Positions 1 through 7,620 are shown, counted from the first letter of the stretch. The stretch: DNA of 22,600 nt from DATKEH01 sp035546355 (GCA_035546355.1 DATKEH010000010.1:1-22600), one strand, 5' to 3'. Notes: generated by a model not told the origin, from the letters alone. Numbers and translations are program-made.

Positions 1-41
1 CACACCGCAGCTGAGAGCCCCCGCATCCGGACACCTGCACG
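1..41. repeat. 41-bp direct repeat, first copy (candidate IS91 3' end)
   Basis: This block is identical to 4181-4221 except for one base (position 10, g versus a). In both places it lies on the 3' side of a minus-strand transposase fragment, so it is probably the 3'-terminal non-coding part of the element. The repeat may extend left beyond the window. Confidence 0.7.
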
Positions 42-1145
42 AACGTCGGCCCAGGGCCGCGTCGATGGGCGAGCAGCGATCACGAGGCGAGCGGGGCCGA
101 TGCGGCCACCCCGGGTGGTGGGCCCCTGCCGGAGTGCCGGCCCCTGCGGTCGAGATGCGCGAGGATCTTGCGGATGGACCGAGGGCTCGAGCACGAAAGC
201 GAGGATGCGCATAGTGGCGCCGCACTCGCGGCACAGCAGCGGGTCGACTTCGTAGACGCGGCGGATGAGCTGGGCCCACAGGTGGCGCAGGCGCCGGCGC
301 TCGCCTGCGGTGGGTTCGCGGTCCGCAGCAGTCGAAGGCGCAAGAGCCTGAGGCTCGCCCTCGGCGGCAGCCCGCTTGGCTCGAGCGACATTGGAGTAGT
401 GCCCATAGTCGGGACCCGCGGGCGCCGCGGAGCGGCGAGCGGCGTAGCCGCCCGAGCGCAGCGAGGCTGTGGGCAGTAGCGCGCCAACCGCTCGATGCCC
501 ACGGTCTCGCCGGCGCCGATGGTGACGGCATTGTGCACCGAGAACCCGGAGTGGCGCCAGGAGAGCAGCAGCTCCAAGCGTTCCTGGAGCAGCAGCCCCT
601 CGTTCCTGAGCAGTCGCAGCACGCGGTGCCGAAACAGCCGCTCCGCGGCGCCGGCGTCGATGAACGGCAGGGGCGTCCAGCCGCCGGCGCGATCCCAGCC
701 CCCGCGCGAGACGATGGCGTGCACGTGGGGGTGCCAGGCCAACGTGTCGCCGTGAGTCTGCACCACCGCGACCATGCCGGGGGGGAAGTGGGGCTCCCCA
801 ACGGCGGTGGCCCACCGGCTCGAGCACCTCCTTGCTGAGGGAGGCGCCGAACAGCGCGCCGCGCTTGGCGGCGCACGAGGGGCAGAATCCTCGGTGCTGA
901 CAGGAGAACGCCACCAGGCACTCGGCGCGGCAACCGTCGCAGCTCACGCGGGCGAAGCCGTGCTCGAAGATGCTGCAGTCGAGGAAGGCGTAGACGCCGG
1001 CCTCTGCGGCGGAGCGCCAGAAGCCGTAGAGGCTCTCGAAACGCTCTTCCCAGGACCCCTTGACCTCGTCGTAGAACGACTCCACCAGACGGTACAGCGG
1101 CGAGCAAGCTGGCTGGCGCGGCCGGTACCGCTGCGGCAATGGGCT

Positions 1146-1173
1146 CTGGCAGGAGCAACGACCCTCCTGCCAG
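1146..1173. repeat. 10-bp inverted repeat upstream of transposase N-terminus
   Basis: The arms CTGGCAGGAG and CTCCTGCCAG are perfectly complementary and separated by eight bases. The hairpin sits directly upstream of the first recognisable transposase codons (about 1143, minus strand). It could be the palindrome at the 5' end of an IS91-type element, or a terminator-like structure. The other two copies lack this end, so it cannot be compared. Confidence 0.5.
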
Positions 1174-1237
1174 ATGGAGACGGAAATCGCTCGCGCGGCC
1201 TCGACACTGCGCCGGCTACTCAGCCTGCCGCGGTGCC

Positions 1238-1425
1238 GGGCCGAGGGAGCGGCCCTGGCGTGGGCGTGGAGGCGAGCGCCCGTGCAGAGACCGCGGCAGG
1301 CAGCGGCCGGCCCGGCGCGACGCCGAGTCGAGGCGCCGGCGAGGCTCGCGGCGCCCCGCGCCGCGAGCCGCTCCCGCACACCGCGCACCCGGCGCCGTCC
1401 CCCGCCGGGGTCGCTCCCCCGGCCC
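1238..1425. repeat. Structured intergenic repeat, copy X (nested stems)
   Basis: This is a nested fold-back unit with a close relative at 19850-20068. The outer arms are 1238-1255 and 1408-1425, 18 bp with one G-U type wobble and one mismatch. The middle arms are GGCGCCGG (1332-1339) and CCGGCGCC (1389-1396). The inner hairpin arms are GGCTCGCGGCG (1343-1353) and CGCCGCGAGCC (1359-1369), with a five-base loop. Two linker blocks are conserved with the other copy: 1312-1344 (30 of 33 identical) and 1373-1403 (26 of 31 identical). No gene is seen in 1174-1512 apart from this unit. Its role is unknown. Confidence 0.75.
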
Positions 1426-1512
1426 CACCACCAGTCGTGGCCGCGCCCGCTCTACCGCGTCGGTCCGCTCAGCGCGGCCGGCGGGCCACCTGGATGCGCG
1501 TCACCGCGGTCT

Positions 1513-1593
1513 TCAGGCGCGCCAGGGCGACCGCAGCACGTAGCGCTCGCCGCCGACGAAGCGCAGCCAGTCGGCGAGCAAGGCCCGGCTCAC
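1513..1593 (-). pseudogene. 5' remnant of a second WD40-family gene, translationally coupled
   Basis: A GTG start at 1593 overlaps the stop of the upstream WD40 gene as GTGA, the usual sign of translational coupling. The 26 codons read VSRALLADWLRFVGGERYVL and six more residues. The core LADWLRFVGGE...LR matches the N-terminus of the upstream protein (LADWLQFVRGQ...LR), so this looks like the start of a tandem paralogue. It stops at 1513, after which no WD40 sequence follows. The next recognisable items are the structured repeat and IS91 copy A, so the rest was probably lost by insertion and deletion. Expression as a 26-residue peptide cannot be excluded, but a remnant is more likely. Confidence 0.65.
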
Positions 1594-3893
1594 TCGATGC
1601 CCCCCTCGAGGGCGAGATGCAACGGTGACTCGTCGGCGGGGGCCACCAGCAGGCGCTCGCCCCCAGGGTGCCAGACCAAGGCGACGATGGCGCTGTCGGC
1701 GAGCCATTCCCAGCGGAGCTCGAGCTCCGCGGAGGCGACGCGAACGGCTCCGTCGGCCGCGCCGACGGCGACGGCGCTGTCGTCGGGCCCGAACGCGGCG
1801 GCGGTGACGCGGCTCCGGTGGAGGCGCGCCGTTGCCGCCAGCCGCCCGCTGGCGGTCTCCCAGACGACCACGGTGCCGTCCTCCGCACCCCCGAGCAGCC
1901 AGCGTCCGCCGCGAGAGCTGACGACTCGCCGGATCTGGCAGCCCGCCGGCGCCGGCAGCGGACACACCAAGCGACCGTCGTGGCCGTCCCACAGCCGGGC
2001 TGTGCCTTCTTGGCAAACGGAGACCACGCTCTGAGTGCCGGCCACGAACGTGATGTCGACCACCGGGGTCGAATGCCCATGGAGCCGATGCGCTCGCTCT
2101 GCCGTCGCGAGGTCGTAAAGGGACGGATCGTGATCGGTGGCCCCCCAAGGCGACCATGCAGAGACCACCCGACTGCCATCCCCGGAGAGTGCCCAGAGTC
2201 CGCCGGGGAGCTGCATGACCGGCCGCGAGCTGCCGCCGTCCCAGACCAGCAGTCGGCCGCTCTCGTAACCCGTCCCGGCGAGGACGCGCTCGCCGTCGGG
2301 AGTCCAGCGGACGCCCCAGAGACCGTCGGCTGCCCCCGCGGTCAGCTGTGCCAGCTCCTCGCCGGTAACTGCGCGGTGAATCCGCACGGTACCGTCCGCC
2401 GAGCTGGCGGCCAGCCGGCGGCCGTCGGCGTCGAAGGCGAGGGCCGTCACCTCGACCCGACCCTCGGACCAGCTGGCGATGGGCCGGTCGTCGGCACCGG
2501 CCCAGACCCGCACTGTTCCCCGCCGGTCGCCCGCTGCCCAGAGCTCGCCATCCACGGTCGTCGCGAGGCAGAACGCCGGCGCCGGACGGAGGTCGTTGGC
2601 ATCCGTGCCCGTCGCGGACGCCGGGTTCCACACCCGCACCTCGCGGCCGCTCACTCCCTGGGCGGAGACCAGCTGCTCGCCGTCCGCTGAGAACGCGAGC
2701 CGGGAGATGCCGAGCCCATGAGCGTGGAAGCGACCCGCGGAGGACCGCCCCGCCACGTCCCAGAGCGCGACCGTCCGATCGAGCGAGCCCGACGCGAGTC
2801 GGTCGCCGCGCGGGGAGAATGCCAAAGCGCGAACTCCGTCCTCATGGGCGCTCAGGACACCGAGCTCGGTTCCAGAGTCGGCGTCCCAAAGGCGAATGGT
2901 GCGGTCGTCAGCGGCCGTCGCGGCCAGATCGCCGGCCGGAGCGAAGCCGAAGTCGCCGACCGCGCCCTGGTGCCCGGAAAGCGCGAGGGCCCGCCCGCCC
3001 TCGAGGTCGACGAGGACGAGCCGCCTGCGGTCGGGGTGCAGGATCAGGAGGCGTCGCCCGTTAGGCGAGAAGACGGCGGCGCCGCCGCTCACCGGGGGCA
3101 GGGGACGCGGGCGCCCCGCCTCGGCATCCCACACGGCGACGTTGCCGCCAGCGTCCTGTCCAACGAGCGACGAACCGTCCGCCGAGAAGGAGGGTTCCTG
3201 CAGGTAAGTGGCGCCGGGGCCCGGCAGCAGCTCGCCCCGCGCCCTGGCGTTCTCCCGGCCCGTGGTCGAGTCGAAGAATCGGATCCACCCCTCGGGGCTG
3301 CTCACCGCGACGACGCTGCCGTCCGGTGAGAGCCGGATGCCGACCAGCGGGCGAGCGGCCCCCCAGCGGCGGAGAGGCCGATGATCGCGCACCTCGAAGC
3401 GGGCGAGCTCCCCTCCGGTCGCGGTTTCGTAGATGGCGATCGATCGCTGGTGGGCGAGCGCCAGACGGTCGGCGCCGGCCGCGAGGTGCAGCGGCTCATT
3501 CCAGTTGCGGTCGCACGACCACTGCGAGAGGAGCGCGCCGGTGGCAACATCCCAGGTCTCGACGAACAGGCGGATCGTGGCGAAAGCCGTTTCGGTCGAG
3601 CTCAGCGTCAGCAGCCCGCGGGGAGCGAAGGCGAACAGCACGGTCTGCGCGCCTGCGTGCGGCAAGACGAGGAGCGCCTTGGCTGCCGCCGCCGTGCGGT
3701 TGCGCCGACGCAGCCAGCGATAGTCTGGGCGTCGAAGGACCAGGCGCTGCCGCGCCGCCGCCGCGATGCCGGCATGGTCGCTGTCGCCGGCCTGCTGGAG
3801 CAGGAGACGGGGGCGCAGTCGGAGGCGATGGCTTTGCCCGCGCACGAACTGCAGCCAGTCGGCGAGCTCGTTCACCGCCAGAGACGGCTGCAT
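1590..3893 (-). CDS. WD40-repeat protein, two predicted beta-propellers, 767 aa
   Basis: About 110 N-terminal residues are not WD40. They contain LADWLQFVRGQSHRLRLRP, then LLLQQAGDSDHAG and YRWLRR. This resembles the linker that joins STAND/NACHT-type ATPases to WD40 propellers in other bacteria (inference from family memory). The rest is a run of about 13-14 WD blades with endings such as TIRLWDADSG, TVALWDVAG and TARLWDGHDG, and inner strands such as VRALAFSPRGDRLASGS. That is enough for two seven-bladed propellers, which normally mediate protein-protein contacts. No catalytic domain, signal peptide or membrane segment is visible. The ATG at 3893 was chosen because GGAGG lies 12 bases upstream. 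The open frame continues upstream to 4442 only through IS91 remnant and non-coding sequence. The stop overlaps the next start (GTGA). The protein may be the orphaned sensor half of a split STAND system. Confidence 0.85.
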   Translation of the reverse strand: MQPSLAVNELADWLQFVRGQSHRLRLRPRLLLQQAGDSDHAGIAAAARQRLVLRRPDYRWLRRRNRTAAAAKALLVLPHAGAQTVLFAFAPRGLLTLSSTETAFATIRLFVETWDVATGALLSQWSCDRNWNEPLHLAAGADRLALAHQRSIAIYETATGGELARFEVRDHRPLRRWGAARPLVGIRLSPDGSVVAVSSPEGWIRFFDSTTGRENARARGELLPGPGATYLQEPSFSADGSSLVGQDAGGNVAVWDAEAGRPRPLPPVSGGAAVFSPNGRRLLILHPDRRRLVLVDLEGGRALALSGHQGAVGDFGFAPAGDLAATAADDRTIRLWDADSGTELGVLSAHEDGVRALAFSPRGDRLASGSLDRTVALWDVAGRSSAGRFHAHGLGISRLAFSADGEQLVSAQGVSGREVRVWNPASATGTDANDLRPAPAFCLATTVDGELWAAGDRRGTVRVWAGADDRPIASWSEGRVEVTALAFDADGRRLAASSADGTVRIHRAVTGEELAQLTAGAADGLWGVRWTPDGERVLAGTGYESGRLLVWDGGSSRPVMQLPGGLWALSGDGSRVVSAWSPWGATDHDPSLYDLATAERAHRLHGHSTPVVDITFVAGTQSVVSVCQEGTARLWDGHDGRLVCPLPAPAGCQIRRVVSSRGGRWLLGGAEDGTVVVWETASGRLAATARLHRSRVTAAAFGPDDSAVAVGAADGAVRVASAELELRWEWLADSAIVALVWHPGGERLLVAPADESPLHLALEGGIE

Positions 3894-4180
3894 GGTCAGG
3901 CATCGCCTCCATCGAACTCGCTCGTCGGCTCCGGGGTCATCGCCGCGCAACCTGTGGCACTGGGGAGTGGTAGTGGCGGAGGCCTCAGGCCTCCGGCGGC
4001 CACCTCTCCAGCGCCCGCCGGTAGTCCTCCAGGGATAGGGATTTGCTTTCGGCGTGGTCGCCGAGGCGAGGCGACCAGGTGCGTCGAGGACGCGCGCTCG
4101 AGCTCGACTTCGCGACCGCGTGCGTTCGCAGAGCCCCGTGACCGCGCGACGATGCCTGGTTCGCCGACTGTAGTCGCCCA
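3894..4180. other. Non-coding stretch between WD40 gene and IS91 copy B
   Basis: No gene is supported here. A minus-strand open frame ending at about 3985 has a plausible-looking tail (LSLEDYRRALERWPPEA), but there is no recognisable start, family or ribosome site. It may be the end of a broken gene. A near-perfect palindrome lies at 3977-3995: arms CGGAGGCCT and AGGCCTCCG around one base. Confidence 0.5.
3977..3995. repeat. 9-bp-arm palindrome upstream of WD40 gene
   Basis: The arms CGGAGGCCT and AGGCCTCCG flank one central base. The palindrome is 83 bases upstream of the WD40 start and overlaps the stop codon of an unsupported open frame. It could be an operator or a hairpin; nothing in the sequence decides. 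Confidence 0.4.
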
Positions 4181-4221
4181 CACCGCAACTGAGAGCCCCC
4201 GCATCCGGACACCTGCACGAC
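4181..4221. repeat. 41-bp direct repeat, second copy
   Basis: It matches bases 1-41 with one difference and lies at the 3' side of IS91 copy B, as expected for a shared element end. Confidence 0.7.
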
Positions 4222-4524
4222 AGGCGGCGGCGCTCGCCTGCGGTGGGTTCGCGGTCCGCAGCAATCGAAGGGGCAAGAGCCTGAGGCTCGCCCTCGGCGG
4301 CAGCGCGCTTGGCTCGAGCAACATTGGAGTAGTGGCCATAGTCGGGACCCGCAGGCGCCGCGGAGCGGCGAGCGGCGTAACCGCCCGAGCGCAGCGAGGC
4401 TGTGGGCAGCACGCGCACCCGGTGCAGCCGGGGCGCCGGCACGTGCTGCAGCAGACGGGCAAGGAAGTCACGCGCGTCGAACGTCTCGACCGACGGCTCG
4501 CGTCGCTCCTTGCGCTGGTAGCCA
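4181..4524 (-). mobile_element. Decayed IS91-family element, copy B
   Basis: The minus strand encodes YQRKERREPSVETFDARDF, then LARLLQHVPAPRLHRVR, a 24-residue insert also present in copies A and C, and YGHYSNVARAKRAAAEGEPQ. After ERRRL (about 4222) it jumps straight to the 41-bp block shared with bases 1-41, so about 250 bp that copy A retains are missing. At the other end, the junction near 4524 cuts the upstream secreted-protein gene. Only the C-terminal third of a Y2-type transposase is present, so the copy is inactive. Confidence 0.8.
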
Positions 4525-5571
4525 GGTCAGGGCATCGAGGAAGTAGATCTGACAATCGCCGTCCTGCGCGGGCTGGACGAGCCTCTCGAAGGCGCGGGGG
4601 CGGCTCCCACGGTCGGCTTCGATCGCCTCGAGCTCGTCTTTGCTCATCGCATTCGAACCGACCAGCACGAGCTCGACGGGCGGGAAGGTGGAGCGGGGGC
4701 GGGTCGGCGCGAGCCTAGTCTCCATCTCTGCGGCCGCCTTCCTGGTGATGCCGACCGCCGGGGGCAGCCCGCGCTGGATGCGCCCGCAGCCGAGGCGCCG
4801 GCTGCTCAGGACGACGATCGGCGCCACTCCGCCGCTTCGCTGCCACACGATGCCCGTCTTGCCCGAGAACACCGAGAGCGTGGGCACCAGGAGCGCCTCC
4901 GCGACAGCGACCTCGCGCCCGGTCGCGTGGCCGCGCGAGCTGGCGATGCGTAGCGTGACGGAGCCGTGCGATGCCGCCTCCGCGGGAAGGGCCGCTGCCG
5001 TGCCCTGCGCCGCGGCGAAAGGAACAATCTCGGCGACGGGCAGCGTCACCGTGCCACCCTGCGTGGTGAGTCGAATCGCGGGAATCAGCTCTCCGGCAGC
5101 AGAGCCTGGATCACGGCGATATTCGCCCAGGAGAGCCTCGGAGAGCACTTGGCCCTGACGCAATTTCCCTCCCCCGGCTGCGAAGAGCCAGGTGTCCCGG
5201 TCTCTGGTGGGGAGTAAGAAACCCGGAGTGGTGTTGCGCTCGTCGAAGAGCCTGTCCAGAACGACGAGGTTGTCGGGATCGGCACCGTCGCGTGTCGCGA
5301 GCCCGAATGCCACGACGTCGTCGGTTCTGCGTGTGATGCCGACTTGGGTGATCGCGACGATTTCGGAGGCGTCGAGCAGACAGTAGGAAACGCTGTGCTT
5401 GACGATCTCGTGGTTGTTCTCGTCGACCTCCGTCGAAGTCGCTCCCCGCAGCGCGATGAAGCCAGCGATGCTGCCTTCCACGACTCGGCCGTCTCTTCTC
5501 GCGATCTCGGCGCCGAAGGCGAGACCCTGCACGGCCAGACTCCAAAGGACTGCGCAACAGAGGGCTCTCAT
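4468..5571 (-). pseudogene. Secreted protein of unknown function, 3' end replaced by IS91 sequence
   Basis: The ATG at 5571 is preceded by GAGGGG nine bases upstream and opens with a signal peptide (MRALCCAVLWSLAVQGLAFGA, cleavage near residues 21-23). About 325 further residues follow: EIARRDGRVVEGSIAGFIAL, a valine-rich region around LPVAEIVPFAAAQG, and FPPVELVLVGSNAMSKDELE. The family is not recognised. At about 4525 the sequence changes to IS91 copy B, so the final residues (roughly LPAQGATRAVGRDVRRA) are transposon sequence read in another frame and the native C-terminus is lost. On the 5' side an IS630 remnant begins about 25 bases upstream of the start, so the native promoter is probably lost too. 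A defunct export-directed gene is likelier than a functional one. Confidence 0.6.
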
Positions 5572-5596
5572 CTCGACTTCCCCTCTCAGCAAGCGG

Positions 5597-5767
5597 CTCT
5601 CTCGAAGATCCAGCGCGACGTCATCACCCGCGGAATCGTCAGGTCCGTCGATGACCTCGACAGCCGACTCATGCGCTATGTCAAGCTGTACGACGAGCCC
5701 GGGCCCGACCCTGAAGTGGAAGTACTCAGACCCTTGGCGGCGGCTCCGCCAGATGCCATCCTACTGA
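5597..5767 (+). mobile_element. IS630-family transposase C-terminal remnant
   Basis: The plus strand encodes LSKIQRDVITRGIVRSVDDL and then DSRLMRYVKLYDE. After a frameshift near 5705 it continues as LKWKYSDPWRRLRQMPSY with a stop at 5765-5767. This is the C-terminal signature of IS630-type DDE transposases (SKIERDVIARGVF..., MRYIRHYN..., KWKY.DPSRRI). The rest of the element is absent. It lies between the start of the truncated secreted-protein gene and the convergent membrane-protein gene. Confidence 0.7.
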
Positions 5768-5786
5768 TTCAGTGGACCAGTCCGGC

Positions 5787-6305
5787 TCATCCCGTCGCTT
5801 GGAGCGCGAAGAACACCAGTCCACCAGCGAGGACCAGTAAACCCATCAGGATTATCGTCCCCTGGGCGAGCGCATGCATTGCAGGACTGACCTCGCGCGC
5901 CTCTCCTGCGAGCGCGGCGTCGAACGTCATCTTGGACACGCCCGGCTTGAGCCCGAGTACCACGATCCAGAGCCCGACATGGCCGACGACGACCATCGCG
6001 ATGCCGAGGATCGCAAAGGGCACGCGCAGGACACCGACCTCGACCGCCAGGATCAGCGCCCAGCACAGGACGGCCAGTCCGTGGCCGCCCGCCAGGAACC
6101 ATGCGCCGAGCCTCTTCCGGCGGCGAAGCGCAGGCCCGAACTTGAAGGGCAACACGCCGAAGACGAGTATGAGGAGGAAGACCACCACGCCGACGAGCAG
6201 GCCTCGACCCGTGGCGTACCCCGCTCCGTACGCCTGCTCGTTGCTGCAAGCCGCCATCGCGACGGCGAGGCACGCCGTTGCCAGGCATCGAGACAGCGTG
6301 CTCAT
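5787..6305 (-). CDS. Four-helix membrane protein with lipoprotein-like N-terminus, 172 aa
   Basis: The ATG at 6305 was chosen because AGGAGG lies six bases upstream. The open frame extends further only with unconvincing sequence. The N-terminus, MSTLSRCLATACLAVAMAAC, resembles a lipoprotein signal peptide with cysteine at residue 20, though the residue at -3 is methionine rather than the usual leucine. Four hydrophobic segments follow, near residues 34-53 (GLLVGVVVFLLILVFGVLPF), 66-86, 93-117 and 150-169, joined by short charged loops such as KFGPALRRRKR. No family is recognised. It is transcribed divergently from the secreted protein at 6443, and a TATCAT hexamer (6365-6370, minus) lies in the shared 137-bp region. 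Confidence 0.75.
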   Translation of the reverse strand: MSTLSRCLATACLAVAMAACSNEQAYGAGYATGRGLLVGVVVFLLILVFGVLPFKFGPALRRRKRLGAWFLAGGHGLAVLCWALILAVEVGVLRVPFAILGIAMVVVGHVGLWIVVLGLKPGVSKMTFDAALAGEAREVSPAMHALAQGTIILMGLLVLAGGLVFFALQATG

Positions 6306-6442
6306 CGTTCCTCCTGTCTGTACCTGCTCGGCGCAGCGCGAGAGAGCGAAACGTGGCAAGCGCTATGATAGCAGCGGTTGAGTCACGGACTCGGTATAAC
6401 CCGGATGCGGACAACGATTCTGCCACAAGGCGGAGGTGAGCT

Positions 6443-7012
6443 ATGGGACGTGGCGTCCTGATCGCCGGTGCGGTGCTGGTCGCAGGTTTCACCATCATCA
6501 CGGCGGCGACCCACGCCGCGAGCAAGCCTCCGCCGCTGCGGTTCGCCGCCAAGGACGTCGATTGCGGCTCCATCATGTCCCCCGCCGGGGAGTACGCCGT
6601 CGCGCTGGGCAAGGGGGACGGCCTCGCCCCGGAGCGTCGGCTGGTCGTCAAGGGCGTGGTGGTCGGCAGCGACGGCAAGCCGGTTCAGGGGGTCGCGGTG
6701 CACCTCTTCCCGCTCGGCGAGAAAGGCCCGGAGGGGGTTCTGGGTATGGTCGACGGCAAGCTCACCTTCGCCAACCCGCGCGGTACCACGGACGCCGCGG
6801 GCCGCTTCACCATCACCACCGGCCCGCTGTGGGAGTTCACCGATCGCGTGCAGCTGGGCCTCTTCGTCCAGCGAGCACCCGACCGGCCGTTCGATGTCGG
6901 CGTGCTGGCGGTCGAGAACGATGCGGGTGCGCTAGGGCTGGCCCTCAGCGCAAAGAAGCGGGACTTCGAGCTCGGGTCGATAACCCTGGCGGTGCCGCCC
7001 GCAGCGCCGTGA
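6443..7012 (+). CDS. Secreted protein with carboxypeptidase-regulatory-like (transthyretin-type) domain, 189 aa
   Basis: The ATG at 6443 follows GGAGG at a six-base spacing. Residues 1-26 (MGRGVLIAGAVLVAGFTIIT then HAASK) form a signal peptide. From about residue 66 the sequence VVKGVVVGSDGKPVQGVAVH, then TTDAAGRFTI and a closing beta-rich segment, match the carboxypeptidase-regulatory-like fold, a beta-sandwich common in exported bacterial proteins. No catalytic residues are visible. The WD40 fragment encoded convergently just downstream (stop at 7027) carries a similar domain (GRLVTASGEPVARRNLKLPL, NDGRFRFVGV), so the two may share ancestry or function. Export to the periplasm or cell surface is inferred from the signal peptide. 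Confidence 0.8.
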   Translation: MGRGVLIAGAVLVAGFTIITAATHAASKPPPLRFAAKDVDCGSIMSPAGEYAVALGKGDGLAPERRLVVKGVVVGSDGKPVQGVAVHLFPLGEKGPEGVLGMVDGKLTFANPRGTTDAAGRFTITTGPLWEFTDRVQLGLFVQRAPDRPFDVGVLAVENDAGALGLALSAKKRDFELGSITLAVPPAAP

Positions 7013-7026
7013 TCGCGCTCTGAAGC

Positions 7027-7620
7027 TCACGGCTCCATGAAGCGGATCTCGCCGAGGTCGACGTTCGCGGCGCCCTTGGCGATCTGCAGCAGCACCGTCG
7101 AGCCGTCGGACCTCTTCAGCGGCGCAGGGCGGCCGCTCGACATGTCGACCACGGCGTAGCGCGCGCCGCTCTTGACGCCCACGAAGCGGAAACGACCGTC
7201 ATTGCCGCTCGTGGCCTCGTAGAAGTCGGGTGCGAAGGAGTAGAAGAGCCCACCCTTCTCGTCCGAGTAGGCGAGGGGCAGCTTGAGGTTCCGCCGCGCC
7301 ACCGGCTCGCCGCTCGCGGTGACCAGCCGGCCGGTGATCACCAGCCCGGCGGGCGGCCGCGTCGGCGCCAGCGGCGCGGCCCTGCTCGCCGCGGCGGCCG
7401 AGACCGTGGCGGCGGCGGCCGTCTTCGGCCCAGCCTGGTCAGCCAGCTCGCGGACCAGGGAGCCATCGGCCGCTCGCCAGATGCGCACGGCGCGATCCTC
7501 GCCGCCGGTGGCGAAGGTGGTGCGGTCGGGGGAGGGCGCGACAGCGTGGATCTGGCCGCTGTGCGCCTCGAAAGCGAGGCGTTCGGTCGCCTCGGGAAGG
7601 GTCCAGATCCGTACGCGGCC
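7027..7620 (-). pseudogene. C-terminal remnant of a WD40 / carboxypeptidase-regulatory-like protein
   Basis: Reading down from 7620, the sequence begins mid-blade (GRVRIWTLPEATERLAFEAH), completes one WD40 repeat (HAVAPSPDRTTFATGGEDRAV then RIWRAADG), passes an alanine-rich linker and ends in a carboxypeptidase-regulatory-like domain (about 110 residues, ending VDLGEIRFMEP). The reading frame is open upstream to 7737 only because it runs into an IS91 C-terminal fragment (ILAFIVEPAVIRTILAHLDR), which is joined in frame to the WD40 blade. The N-terminal part of the WD40 protein is missing. It could be the lost 3' half of the paralogue that starts at 1593, but order and distance argue for a rearrangement or a third paralogue. 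Confidence 0.7.

Larger units (their letters stand above)
1..1173 (-). mobile_element. Decayed IS91-family element, copy A (transposase pseudogene)
   Basis: On the minus strand, about 1143 down to 790 encodes the N-terminal zinc-binding part of an IS91/ISCR-type (Y2) transposase: SPLYRLVESFYDEVKGSWEERF-like sequence, then a cysteine cluster of the form CDGC...CQHRGFCPSC. At about 790 the frame changes and sequence is missing. It resumes with MVAVVQTHGDTLAWHPHVHA, the HxH core typical of the family, through LLSWRHSGFSVHNAV. A second deletion at about 478 joins ERLARYC to the YGHYSNVARAKR region, and a one-base insertion near 185 precedes the last recognisable stretch, IRKILAHLDRR (about 155). 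The reading frame is therefore broken in at least three places and the copy is inactive. The family makes single-strand, rolling-circle-type transposases. The element ends are inferred: bases 1-41 recur at copy B and 1146-1173 is a hairpin. Confidence 0.85.

Noticed and set aside
80..775. 231-residue open frame as an intact transposase
   Set aside because: It contains real transposase sequence at both ends, but the middle is out of frame after a deletion, and the N-terminal domain lies in another frame.
3985..4218. 78-residue minus-strand open frame with a plausible C-terminus
   Set aside because: No ribosome site or recognised family, and its 5' part overlaps IS91 copy B. At best it is the end of a broken gene.
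1590..4442. 950-residue WD40 open frame starting at 4442
   Set aside because: Its first ~180 residues are IS91 copy B and non-coding sequence. The native start is at 3893.
1668..4718. Long plus-strand open frames opposite the WD40 gene
   Set aside because: Low-complexity Arg/Ala/Gly translations with no ribosome sites or motifs. The minus strand encodes clear WD40 repeats.
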